The position numbers and the translations under genes were made by a program. Shown here piece after piece: positions 1-10,654 of a DNA stretch of 64,000 nucleotides. Source of the DNA: Crambe crambe. Its lineage: Eukaryota > Porifera > Demospongiae > Poecilosclerida > Crambeidae. The notes under the pieces were generated by a model that was not told the origin of the DNA, made no database searches, and saw only the letters and a list, made by a program, of their open reading frames with translations. Every line of letters starts with the position of its first letter. Positions within the stretch are counted from its first letter, which is position 1. The DNA lies in contig OZ004582.1 in assembly GCA_963924555.1 (NCBI GenBank), positions 3,038,001-3,102,000 on the forward strand. Reading direction: 5' to 3'.

Positions 1-2267
1 CGTTAATTCGTCATCAAAATCACTCCCTGCAGCTGAAACTAGCAGCAGTAATGATAAAACCAACTCAACTGAACCCCCCAGTGATATAGCAGGGTCTCCT
101 ATATTCCAACCAGTAAGACCATATAGTATCAAATTTCCAGTCTCTTTATTTTCTGGAAAACAAAGGTCATTTAATCCTGGATGGTATCAGTCCTTTCCAT
201 GGCTGGAGTATTCTGTGAGTGCTGATGCATGCTATTGTTATCCTTGTCGTCTATTTGGCAATGCATGTTTTGGTCAGAGTCGACCTGAAACCTGTTTTAC
301 TGTAAAGGGTTTCAGAGACTGGAAGCATGCAACTGGAAAAAATGGAATTTTGGCCTGTCATGATAACTGCTTTGCTCATAAGCAAGCTACTATTGCATGG
401 AATGAATATAAAATTAATTGTCAAATGGGCACTAGTCTACCAGAGAGAATGAGCAGTATTAAGGCCACAATTGTAAAAAATAACCGACATTATTTGAAGA
501 CAGTTATTGAGATATTGCTTCTCAGCCATCAAGAAATTTCATTTCGTGGCCATGATGAGTCCAAAATATCTTCAAACCAAGGTAATTTTTTAGAAGTTTT
601 GAATATTATTGCCAATCATGATGAAATCATTAAGGAGAAGCTCATAAATGGCCCAAAAAATGCACTTTACACATCAGCTGAAATTCAAAATGAGTTGCTA
701 GATATAATGGCTACAATGATACGAAGTAAAATTTGTTCATCGGTTCGAAAGGCTGGAGTATATTCGATATTAGCTGATGAAACTAAAGATTGTAGTAAAA
801 AAGAACAATTGGCCATTGTATTACGGTATGTGGACATTGAAACAGCTACAGTATGTGAGCAGTTCTTAACCTATGTTGAGGCTACAAAATTGGATGCAGA
901 TAGCCTATCCACATACATAATTACTACTTTGAATCAGCATGGATTGGATCCAAAATGTATTGTGTCCCAAGGGTATGATGGTGCTTCTGTCATGTCCGGT
1001 AGGTGTTCTGGTGTTCAAAAGCGAATCAGGGAGATAGCACCTCAAGCTATTTATGTTCATTGTTATGCCCACTGCCTCAACCTAGCCCTCGTGGATACTT
1101 ATTACTGAAGCTTGTGATTTTTTTGCTCTTATGGAACTTCTCTATCTATTCATGTCTAACATCAAAGTACATCCAGTTTATTTGGAAAAACAAAAGGTAT
1201 TGCATCCTACAAAACAGATACGTCAATTGCCAAGGCTTTCTGATACAAGATGGACATGTAGATACTTTGCTGTTGATGCAGTATGTCACACTTTTGATTC
1301 TATATTAGCAACACTTGAAGACGTTTCAGCAGGTCAGGATAGACAAAAAGCTGTTGAAGCAAATGGAATTCTTTTGCAAATCAAACAATTCAAATTCTTA
1401 CTACTGCTATTTATTTTCGATCGAATTTTATCTTGCACAAAGAGTCTTTCTGATCAGTTGCAAAGCAAGACCATTGATATGGCAAAAGCTGCTGATTTAG
1501 TGAGTGCCACTGTTGAAGTTTTGAAGGAATTTAGAACGGACAGCAAGTGGACACATCTGTACAAGTATGTGGAAGATGTAGCAGCCTTGCACAATATAGC
1601 CACTGAAATATCTGTGCGCAGGGTGAGTAGGTTACCAAGCAGATTGGACAGTGCTGTGTAGTAATGGAATCGACTGGATCACGAGAAACATTGAGCACAA
1701 GTTGCCAATTCAAAATTTCAGTTTATTACCCCATTCTCGATGCCATGCTTTCTGAGCTAAGATACAGGTTCGAAGATAAAAATTTGGAGCACATGAGAGC
1801 AATACAAGCTTGCAATCCAAAGTCGAAAAACTTTCTTGAACCCACTATTCTCACTGAGTTTGGGGAGTTTTATCACCTGAATACAACCACCCTTTCAATG
1901 GAAAGCTTACTGGCAAAGCGAACTTTGAATGGGAAAGATTTATCTACTATCTCTGATGTTTTACAGGAATTATCTTCATTGCTTGAAACAGCATTTCCAT
2001 CCCTTGGAAAATTGCTACAGATTGTAGTCAGCACTGCTCATTGTGAACGTTCCTTTTCAGCATTAAAAAGGATCAAAAACTATCTTCGATCGACAATGAC
2101 TGAACAACGTCTTACTAATCTAGCTATTCTGTCAATAGAAAGAGAATTATCTAAGGTTTTATCTTTAGATGAGGTAGTGGACAGATTTGCCAATAAAGAC
2201 AAGAACAGAAGAATTATACTAAATTGATTTTTCCTTTTTATGAAATTTTATACTAGCTACGCCACTG
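1..2267 (+). mobile_element. hAT element (ZMYM1/TTF-type), 5' end outside window
   Basis: The reading frame is open from the first bases of the window, so the true 5' end is missing. The 3' boundary is marked by TAGCTACGCCACTG at 2254-2267, the inverse of the CAGTGGCGTA ends seen on other hAT-type elements in this window (6211, 10655). The body is one transposase gene. Everything up to the CACTG end belongs to it; the next bases start unrelated sequence. Confidence 0.8.
2..2227 (+). pseudogene. hAT-family transposase, ZMYM1-like (frameshifted)
   Basis: Cuts and pastes the element. It opens with a TTF-type zinc-finger region (WYQSFPWLEYS, then a CYCYPCRLFG cysteine pair and DWKHA), followed by the DUF4371/RNase-H-like core (SILADETKD, SQGYDGASVMSG, YVHCYAHCLNLAL, LSDTRWTCR) and the hAT C-terminal dimerisation region (STAHCERSFSALKRIKNYLRSTM) ending at 2227. 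This order is typical of ZMYM1-like hAT proteins. The frame changes near 1100 and again near 1655, so three overlapping frames carry it: to 1108, 1131-1661 and 1664-2227. Otherwise the sequence is well kept, which suggests a fairly recent death. The family call is secure; the exact subfamily is not. Confidence 0.85.
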
Positions 2268-2289
2268 GTTGTAGGCTATAATAGTATTC

Positions 2290-2822
2290 AGAACTATATT
2301 TTTTCGGTCAACAGATTTTGAGGATCCAATTGAACTACTATTCCATCTATTGGAACTTTCTCTGATAAACAAAAAAAAATTCTTACAACATCCTTTTCTA
2401 TTTAATCGCACTGGTAACTCAGAATTCATTACATCACCTTTTCAAGACTGGAAAAATGCTGCTGGTGCATCTCGTGGTGCTCTGAATAGGCACTCTGTGT
2501 CTGAGAATCATCAACTCTGTATTGAAAAATCTGTTAATTTTATAGCTGTGATGGAGAAGAAGAAGAAATCTATCAAATCTCAACTAAGTGAAAGGTATGA
2601 TGAATAAGTGGAGCAAAATACAGCAATAGTTGATATTATTCAGTTCCTAATAAAGCAGGGTTTAGGGCATAATTGGAACGAAGAGGAAAAAAGGGAAGAT
2701 GAGAATTATTTCCATCAATGGTGATTATATCAGGAAACAAATAGTCAATGAATGTAATGCCTCTCTATTTTGGAGCATTATGGTGGACGAGACAACTGAT
2801 GTGTCAACCACAGAGCAAGGTA
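2290..2822 (+). pseudogene. second, more decayed hAT transposase relic
   Basis: An 85-residue open stretch (2350-2607) reads as a TTF-type start (FLFNRTGNSEF, FQDWKNAAGASRGALNRHS), and about 100 bases on, 2700-2820 gives DYIRKQIVNECNASLFWSIM and VDETTDVSTTEQ, the first catalytic block of hAT/DUF4371 proteins. The frames differ and the rest of the core is missing. It belongs to a different subfamily from the element just upstream and lies in the same orientation. Confidence 0.65.
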
Positions 2823-2874
2823 CGTTATGTTAAAATTAATAATAATTTTTGGGGTTTTGTGCTTTAACATCTGA

Positions 2875-3070
2875 CTACAAGTACAAAGGCTTCAAATGAA
2901 GCGCTAAAGTTAGCTAGTCAGCCATTGAAGCTTCGTGCACGGAGATTCTAGTCAGGCTGAAATTCATTGAACTTTAGGCAGGCTTTCCAGCTTATGCGCT
3001 GGGAAATATGAACTTACTAAGCTATCTGCGCTACCTTCGGTACCTTGCTTCTCTTCTCGGAGCTTTGGTT
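2875..3070 (+). repeat. dispersed repeat R1, copy a
   Basis: Non-coding stretch of about 200 bases that recurs in inverse orientation at 24016-24200. Shared words include GTACAAAGGCTTCAAATGAA, TTAGCTAGTCAGCCAT, TTCGTGCACGGA, CCAGCTTA, GAAATATGAACTTA and CTTCGGTACCTTG. It has no open frame and no obvious inverted ends. A SINE or a short MITE are both possible. Confidence 0.7.
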
Positions 3071-3377
3071 GGACCTTTCTCAAGCCAAAAGGCAAGAAAC
3101 TAGCTTCTTACTAACTACAGTTCGAAACCCCACCCACCGTCAATTTAGGGCCCCGTTTACACGGCTGCGTTTTCCTAGCTAAACGGAGCCTAATTAGTGC
3201 GGTTCACCGTTGTGTTTACAAATGTTTGCTGTAAAACGTACTTACCGCAAAAACACTGCTGGAAGTGAAGACAATTAAAAACGCAGTGTTTTTCACTTAG
3301 TGTAAACAGGGAAAACAGCAATATGTGTGGGTGGGTTGCTATAGTGATAGTGTAGTAAACAAAATAGTGCAAGAATA

Positions 3378-3743
3378 ATGCCACCAAAGAAAGACTTTCA
3401 GTGGACTGATGATGAGGCTGAGTTGCTCCTCAATGTCACATTAGAATATAGAACATCCAAAGCTGCAGTAAGTGTTGATTGGGAGTCTGTAAAGAGTAAG
3501 TATAATGATATTTGGGAGCTAATGACTACCCACACACAAAGGACCAAATCACAAAACAAGCATTAACCAACAAATTGAAGGCCATTAGAGTAAAGTATAG
3601 GCAAGCTGTAGATTCAGGTCGAAGAAGTGGACATGGCAGAGTTGTGCAACTTTATTATGAACTTTGTGCAAAAATTTGGGGTGGTAGCCCTGCCACTCAA
3701 CAAATTGAAGGAGGATTGGAGAGTAGTGATATTGGTGATATAC
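3378..3743 (+). pseudogene. Harbinger Myb/SANT-like DNA-binding protein
   Basis: Starts MPPKKDFQWTDDEAELLLNV, a trihelix/Myb-SANT-like helix that in Harbinger elements binds the ends and brings the transposase to the nucleus. It continues as WESVKSKYNDIWELM, then in another frame as KDQITKQALTNKLKAIRVK and RVVQLYYELCAKIWGG. One frame change near 3520 splits it. The C-terminal part is fused to antisense transposase sequence by the internal deletion. Confidence 0.75.
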
Positions 3744-3756
3744 CCACTTTCAGAAG

Positions 3757-4333
3757 CTACAGGTCATGGACACATCCCGGCCACTTAACCACAACATCCA
3801 TAAAACAGTATCTATAATCACAGCATGCTTGTACGTTCAATGAAAATCGTCCTTTCCTATTAATGTAGTCAGAAGAATTTAAAGAGGGCTGCTTAATTTC
3901 TATGTGAGTACCATCTATGGCGTGGTACAGAGTAGGATTCAAAAAACTTTGTTACTTTTTCTTTCACTTCCATTTCAGTTAAGGGTAGTTTAATGTAGTT
4001 GGGTCCTAAGAGATAATCCAAAAGCATTTGCCACCTTTCTAAGACGTCCTTCGTCGGAGAGATAATATAAGGTTAAAGCAACTTGCTTTTCAACTGTCAC
4101 AGGTGAACGCATGTTTGTGACCTGTTTTTGGATGTGTGGTCGTAATTCGTCACACAATTTATAAAAATTTTGAAATTTTCTTTCCACTCTTCTGCAACAA
4201 CATCTGATACAAAATTGTCCCACCATGCACTTTTTCTTCTTTTCTTTTTAATTTTGTTAGGAGCAGTGGCTATTTGTGAACAAATTGTTTTTCTTTGGTT
4301 GTAGATTACAGTATTTAAGTATAATACTTGCAT
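3757..4333 (-). pseudogene. Harbinger (HARBI1-like) transposase, 3' part lost
   Basis: Reading leftward: KKKRRKSAWWDNFVSD, then FYKLCDELRPHIQKQ and VEKQVALTLYYLSDEGRLRK (the HTH region), then [32 protein letters not shown] and [12 protein letters not shown]. The last three are the DDE_Tnp_4 core with its first aspartates. The third acidic block is missing because the element is deleted there. Two frame changes lie between 3942 and 4130. Confidence 0.85.
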
Positions 4334-4340
4334 GATAAAG

Positions 4341-6210
4341 CTTCATTAAAAGTAGATAAGTCTAGACAAGCCTTAAATGTGTCCAGAAGAATGACACAGG
4401 AGAATTGATGCTAAAGTTGGAAAAGCAATTCTTACTGGTAGAAACCCTCAAACTATATATATAGCCAGGGTTTCATCTAGGATTTTTTGTTTGGGGGGGA
4501 AGAACTCCTTGGAATCCTTGACCACACCCACTTTTTGGGATATTAGCTAGTGGCAGCTAAGAATAATGTGCACAGACTTGGTGAAGAAACTTATCACTCA
4601 GTATTGGAAGGAAAAAAAAAACATGTATGGTTGCTTATAACTAAGAATTACTTTGGGGGGGAAGCTTCCCCCCTGCACTCCCCCTGATAGCTCAAACCTG
4701 GACATAATAAACTCTTTGCTGATATACACTTCTATTCACTACTCTTTCTTCATCAGCTGACATAATACAACAATTATGCATTAGTACTACCTATTAATGC
4801 ACTTCTTCATATCTCTCCTTCACCATGATCAAATTATTCAGTAGTATTGAAAGTAAGTCCTGTCAATATTACCACCAATCTTTCATCAAATGTGCTATCT
4901 ATACTTAAATGATAGCCTTCCCCCCCCCCCCCCCCCCCCAAAAAAAAACAACAAAAAACAGTAAGTTATTTTCATAATTATAACATAAACATTTTGCACA
5001 CACATTGTTTATTAATAATGCACTTCTTCATATCTCTCCTCCAAAAACCACAGTTAATTATACCAATTGCTTTATATATTTGCAGAACTGAACTGATTAA
5101 AAAATTTCGCGATATTACTTCATAAAAGGGGCGGGGCCACGCAATAAACTCATCCCCCATATTCTCCTCCCTCAAGCAAGACATACGTACTATCTCAATT
5201 ATTTCAGTGATCACATACATAATAATTATGTTGCACTTCAAAATGTTCACTCCTTTCAGTACTCCATTACACTGCAGATGATCATACTATAAAATTTGAT
5301 TAGTGTCATTAATTTTCATGCTTATAGTCTTACCAAATATATTTTTTTGATAATAGAATTGGAAAGCTCTAGAGAAGAGTCCATGTAGATCATTTTTCTT
5401 TCCTTTGGTTTTACAACCTGTGTAATAATGGTTGTATAATTATTACCATGATAACTGTGTAATTTTTCTGGAAATTTTGAAGTACTTATTATATTTGCTG
5501 CTGCAACTTTGAGCTATTTATAATAGGTACAAGTACGCGCAAAAAATTCTTTTAAATAAAAAGAGAAGTAGGGAGAGCCATAAAATTTACCTGCATTCCT
5601 ATCACTCCTACCCCTCTTAATTTCAAACAATATATATATATATATTTTACTTTCATTTGTTTGTTTACTTTCATTCGTTTGTTTACTTTTTGTATGACCT
5701 GTTTTCAAGTAAAAATTAAAGCTGGTTGGCACGCGCGTATGTGCACGTGATAGTGACAGATGCGCATGTGTGACAAATGATTCATTTTTAAATGGCTGAC
5801 ATAGTTATGATGAAAAGTCGTTTGATATGAGTGATCATTTTGAAGGGGAACTGTGGATATAACGATGGTAAAAGCACATTGTGTGGTTATAACTGCACAA
5901 GTTGATATGAATTTCATCTGATAGCCGCATGTTAAGCATCATCAATATTACGTTTTGGTGTATTGTACACACACATACAGTATGTGTACCACTGGCTCCA
6001 GCTAAGATGCAGTGCTTAGGATGAAGTTCAGCAAATTTAGAAAACCCAATTTTTGATCAGGAAATTTCTCTTTGAACTCACGATACACTTCTTGAAAGTT
6101 GCTCAGTACCAGTCGCTTTTGAACATGTGTACGCTTTCCCTCTTGTTTTACTGAGATAAAATCCTTTTTGCCTGGCATAACTCAGCAAATTTCATCTGAT
6201 TCATAGAATG
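4341..6210. other. no gene seen; one MITE copy and simple repeats
   Basis: Holds MITE M1 (4456-4705), a run of about 20 C followed by A at 4918-4948, an (AT)n tract at 5627-5646 and a duplicated TTTGTTTACTTTCATT word at 5647-5690. Short open frames here have no recognisable family and are AT-rich, so I do not call any. Confidence 0.6.
4456..4705 (+). repeat. MITE-like repeat M1, copy a
   Basis: Begins CCAGGGTTTCATCTAGGA and G-run, and closes with CTTCCCCCCTGCACTCCCCC and GCTCAAACCTGG. The outer parts are loosely inverse (CCAGGGTTT against AAACCTGG). A related copy lies in the opposite orientation at 37300-37510 (CCCTTAGATGAAACCCTG). Non-coding. Confidence 0.55.
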
Positions 6211-6664
6211 CAGTGGCGTATCTAGCGAGGTGCTCAGGGTGCTCGAGCACCCCCCTCAGCTGCTAGCTAGCTTTTTCAGTAGGCTCGCTTCTATAGTTAT
6301 CTATCCAATTATTTAAAGCTGATCATCTAGCAAGAGTTTAATATTACACTTACAGAAAGAGCAGCATTGGGTCAGAGTTCAATAATCACATCGGCAAGGC
6401 GCATGCGCCCGGCACGTTTTTACCCTAAATAATGCACATCTCAATCTAAAATTTCTGTGCTTTATTCAGTCTGCACCAGTGTCTTCTCACTTCTGATCCT
6501 GTACACTGGTAAAGTAGGGTAGCTAATAGGCCATCATCTGGGTATAATAAAGAGGGTGTGGTTAATCAAAAGTGGGCGTGGTTCGCAAAAATTTCGCGCA
6601 CGCTTACGCGCGCATTATCTAGCTAGCAAGCACCCTCCTAGCTCAAACTCTAGATACGCCACTG
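6211..6664. mobile_element. MITE with hAT-type ends, complete
   Basis: A 454-bp element bounded by the perfect inverted repeat CAGTGGCGTATCTAG (6211-6225 and 6650-6664). The same 5 bases GAATG flank it at 6206-6210 and 6665-6669. Just inside the left end is the palindrome GGGTGCTCGAGCACCC. It has no coding capacity. The CAGTGGCG ends tie it to the hAT-type elements around it; a hAT element normally makes 8-bp duplications, so the 5-bp flank is unusual. Confidence 0.8.
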
Positions 6665-6699
6665 GAATGTATTAACAATTTCAACTGTTTCTGATGGCA

Positions 6700-7200
6700 G
6701 TGCAGGCCCGTACCCAGAGGGGGTTCAATTGAACCCCCCTTTTCAAATCGAATCTTAATTTTTTAAACATAAATTGAATTTTATACACGCGTGTACATCG
6801 CACGCGTCATTAAAAATTGGTTATTTAGTTCATCTGCATGAGCTAACTCGAAGCAGTGAGAAAGAAAACGAGTCTAGTAAAGTCTATTGTCAGTTATAAG
6901 CTAGCTATAACCCACCCGTAGGCTGCTGAATTCAAAACTGTTATAGATCTATGTATGGTGCCTGAAGCTATTAGCTTTGCTAAGCTTGTATCTAAGTCTT
7001 ACTGTAAAACTGTACTGGTATACCATCTTCATCAGCTACTCCCTGACTGCCTACAATTAACTGCTGCTAGTAAAACTATTCTAGTTAGCTGAAAACAGCA
7101 TACGCAAATATATCCAAAAATGGGTGTGGTCATGGTCATGCGAAAAATTTTCCGTGTGCAAGCAATACAGTAAGAATTTGCAACTGTTCACTCCTTTGTG
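6700..7200. repeat. hAT-type repeat end with perfect 20-bp palindrome
   Basis: CAGGCCCGTACCCAGA is followed by the perfect palindrome GGGGGTTCAATTGAACCCCC (6719-6738). This looks like the left end of another short non-autonomous element. I found no matching right end, so the right boundary is only a guess. No gene is seen between 6665 and 7300. Confidence 0.45.
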
Positions 7201-7299
7201 CTGTCAACTGAAACTTTTCTTTCAGCTGTTGGATCATCTCACTTCCATCATCAATGAATAGCTTCTCCACTGATGATAGTGCGTTCTATCACTTCAGTG

Positions 7300-8330
7300 A
7301 TCTTTTTAACCTTTTGACTTGAGTACTAGTGCTAATCGACTGAGTGTACTTACTAGAAGTAGTTTCACAGGGGCTAAGCAATCACTTTACGAATTTCATC
7401 CATGCTGTTTGCATTTTGATTACATATCTGGTGGCATTTCCTGTCTCATTACTCCAATAGACTGTAATCCAATGTTAATTAGAGACATGATTCTCTCAAC
7501 TGGGTTATGATAACTGTTATGAGGTGCTGTTCGTGCAGCTATTAGCATATCCAGATCCAATAACCTGAATAAAGCTATAACTGCATGGGGTGGAGTAAAC
7601 ATGAAATTTGTGGTTTAAATATTATTAACTACTGTCCTTGTCTGGGCACCCTCGGCTGTTGTGCCCTTCCTTCCTGCAGATTCCCGCACCGCCTTTTCTT
7701 GGATGGAGGTGGGGGTGGGGGTATGCCAGGCTCGGGAGTACCAGACGGATTTGACACATCTGGCAAGGGACAGGTGGTATCCATGTTGGAATCAGGACAG
7801 TAGGGCCGAATCAGATACCATTTGCGCTCTGCTGAACAACCATACCGGGTGGAATAAGAAATGGTGGAGTTTCTTTATGCCATCAATTTCAGTCGAGCTG
7901 CCGATTTTGGTCCTTTGTGTGTCTTCCTGTCATGCAGCACCACGATACTGGATCATGCAGTTATTCTGTCCAGTACAGATGTCTGAATGCAGGAAAACTC
8001 TTTCTCACCGAGGCCGTGCTTCTCAAAAAAAAAGTGGAGTTGGCTAACCACTGTGTTCGCTCCCTTCCCAGTTGATCTGACGAGGGAGTGCTTAACAGTG
8101 AACACCAAAAATGCTGCATTTTCGGGGGGTAAGGAAGAAAATGGGGCCAGGCTGAAGGGGATCAGATGGATAGTGCACTTGTTGTGCATTATCGAACGAG
8201 TACTTGACTGGGACGTTGTTGGAATTGGCTGGAATTTGAGAGTGTGGTTGTGGGGGTGTAAAGGTACCATCAGTGAAAAAAATCCCGGACTTTTCGTCAT
8301 ATTTTCTCTCGTAAAAAGACCTCTCTAGTT
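7300..8330 (-). pseudogene. relic of an unnamed transposase-like protein family (DICTGQN / NPVERIMS)
   Basis: On the minus strand a frame near 7940-7985 reads DICTGQNNCMIQY and another at 7420-7602 reads LDLDMLIAARTAPHNSYHNP followed by VERIMSLINIGLQS and VMRQEMPPDM. I know this pairing of a DNCTGQN block with a (W/Y)xNPVERIMS block from large multicopy protein families of cnidarians and sponges; the D, N and E residues suggest a DDE-type enzyme. Upstream, 7990-8300 may hold its middle part. Several frame changes separate the pieces. The function is inferred from layout only. Confidence 0.45.
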
Positions 8331-8442
8331 GGTGTTCTTTTGCATCCTTGAGTGTAGCAGATTTCTCAGCATCAGGAGAGTTGGCAGCCCGAAGAATTGC
8401 CGTACTATTTTGCTGACATTGGTTTCATGATTATGATGGATA

Positions 8443-8597
8443 GTAGCCTCGTTCCCAGGCTCTCAGTGAAACGGGAAATGTGGGGGCAGAAAGCAGAGCC
8501 TAGTTTCTACTGCAGACCGGATCCCTCACATTCCGGGGGATTTGGATTCCCTCCGTACTTTCCCGTTTCATCATAATTATTTTGTCTAATCAGCATT
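8443..8597 (+). repeat. dispersed repeat R2, copy a (short form)
   Basis: Starts TAGCCTCGTTCCCAGGCTCT and CAGTGAAACGGGAAATGTGG, ends CGTTTCATCATAATTATTTT GTCTAATCAG. Both ends recur in inverse orientation around a longer core at 25657-26292, and the first block recurs at 29083-29105. Copy a is therefore a core-deleted version of a larger mobile unit. Confidence 0.7.
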
Positions 8598-9390
8598 GAT
8601 CCAAGGGTAGTAGTGTATATTGATGACATTTTAACCTTAGATTCGGAGATTCAAAGCAGTTGATTCTCTTGGCGTATTTATTGGTCCATTTCGATGCAAG
8701 CTTGCCGATCATCTTAGCTTGTGATGCTAGCTCATACGGGGTGGGGGCAGTACTAGCACACTGAATGCCAGACGTGACAGAGTGGCCAGTAGGATTTGCA
8801 TCCTGAAGTTTGAATCCTGCTTCATATCTGTTTGGTCACTCCTTTGAACTTATCACTGATCACAAGCCCTTATTAGCCAACACAAATTCACCTCTGCAAG
8901 ATCAAGTTCCGTAACACAGAAGCACTGAGTCGTCTTCCATTGCCTAAGTCACCAGGAGTCGTACCCACAGCAGAAGAACTGGTGCTGTTAGTAAATCACC
9001 TGAATGATTCGCCAGTTACTGTGAAACAGATTCAAGTGAGCACAGAGAAGGATCCGACATTGTCTCAAATATTACAGTTCGTATGTCAAGGCTGGCCTGA
9101 TATCTGCGAGAACAAGGCGGAGAAAACCTACGAAATGAATTGTCTACCCATGAAAGCTGTCTACTATATGGGTCACGAGTTATCGTACCCAAACCTGTGA
9201 GATCCGCCGTCCTTTTGGAACTACACCAAGTGGAATTCCAAGAGTCGAACCTGCGAGACAGGAAGCGTCAGGAAATACAGATGTTCCTGAATTGCCAACC
9301 GAGTTGTCAACTGAAACGTCAGAGACTATTAAGTGAAGAGGTGAGAATCCTTTTACACCGTCAGTTATCTACATACATATCACATTAAGG
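8590..9390 (+). mobile_element. Ty3/gypsy-type LTR retrotransposon relic (pol part)
   Basis: A fossil of a pol gene: reverse transcriptase, RNase H and the linker before the integrase are represented in order on the plus strand. No LTRs were recognised. It is broken in several places and both ends are missing, so it is an old fragment. Confidence 0.7.
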
Positions 9391-9452
9391 TGGTGTGCAT
9401 TAATTAGATATACAGCATTACAGAATCAGAAATAGCCAAAAGAGTGCACTAA

Positions 9453-10150
9453 AGTGGCGTATCTACCATTGAGGCAAGGGAGGCAGTTATGATAGCTAGC
9501 CAGGTCGCTTACAAGTTACGCACGATGCGACACTAAGTCAAGAGGTCGCTGATAATGACAAACCACACCCCTTAGATAGTCTATGATGGAGCCGCCAGCA
9601 AAGAAACCCAGGCAAATGTCACTTTCAGAACTTGTGTAAGATTTTCTTTAGGTCAAGTATTTGAAATTGCCTACTCAGACAGGACCATCACCTATATAAG
9701 TCATGGTGAGTGTATTAAGCAAATAATGTTTATTTTTAGAAACTGAACCTGATCCACAACCTGAACCGACCCTGTCTTGTATGTGGACAAATCTACTAGT
9801 GATAGTGACAAGGTTACACTTTTAACTAAGAAATGGACTCCTCCTGTGGGGTTAAGTTTCCAGTTGTTAATAGTAGGCAGTATAATGCTCAATGAGAGAA
9901 AGATTACTGCTTGTTACGTTACTCGAGGAGCATCGATGCCGTCTTCTGTGTACGTGGGCATTGTTTGTTATCTTCATCTTGCAGAGAAGTTCCTGATATA
10001 TTTGATAGTGTGGGGAAAATAACCTAATTCTTAGTGCTAGTGCAAAGAGTAAGAACATACTGAAGTGATACCTGGCAAGTGATGACATATCTAACTTGTT
10101 AATTGTTGAAGACAGTGAGGAACTTAGTGATAGGTTTTGATTGCTGCTCA
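9453..10150 (+). mobile_element. hAT-type 5' end with first-exon remnant
   Basis: AGTGGCGTATCTACCATTGA at about 9455 is a hAT-type terminus. About 120 bases in, a short frame starting near 9588 reads MMEPPAKKPRQMSLSELV, the style of N-terminus found on zinc-finger transposases of this group. Nothing recognisable follows except low-grade open sequence to 10150. The rest of the element is lost. Confidence 0.45.
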
Positions 10151-10654
10151 ACATGTGCTTAGTGTCTCTCAGCCACTTTCAAGGGCTCTTCAGAAAATTA
10201 AATGACATGTGATAGCAGCAACATTGTGGACATAGGAGGATTAGATCACTCTATAATTCACATTAATCATTGTATCAGAACTATAAGTGTAATTCCATTC
10301 CAAATCAACACAAAAAATAGACGACCCGCTCAGATTTTCATGATACACACCCTTTAATTCCACATTGATTTTTAGCCTCATTATGTTATAGCTAGCCGAA
10401 AAATCCAATTTTTCTGTAACCTGCTGTAACATAATTGACCACAGCTTCTGCTGTGATCATTCATGAAAGGTAAACAGGATATCATCTTGATGCTTAGTAA
10501 ATTCCCTTTCAGCTGACATGTTGAAAGTGAAAATCTAATTGTGTTGAGCATTGTCAATTATTTTTGCCTTTGTCCCCTTGAATAACGGATTCTTCAATTT
10601 TTCTAATTTTCTCCCAAATGTTCATTCATTTGAGATAGTATTCAGTGGCGTATT
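10151..10654. other. no feature seen
   Basis: AT-rich sequence without a supported frame, repeat or element end. Confidence 0.5.

Larger units (their letters stand above)
3148..4340. mobile_element. PIF-Harbinger element, internally deleted
   Basis: The left end reads GGGCCCCGTTTACAC, a Harbinger-type terminus. Inside lie a plus-strand Myb/SANT-like gene and a minus-strand DDE transposase gene, the usual convergent pair of animal Harbinger elements. The two coding pieces touch at about 3745-3757, where the last part of the transposase should be, so a deletion has joined them. No matching right end was found near 4340-4440. Confidence 0.75.

Noticed and set aside
4918-4948. The C-run as a telomere or regulatory quadruplex.
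   Set aside because: A single homopolymer beside an A-run near a MITE is enough to explain it.
7661-8047. Plus-strand 128-residue frame as a gene.
   Set aside because: The minus strand here carries recognisable blocks of a repeated protein family; the plus frame shows none.
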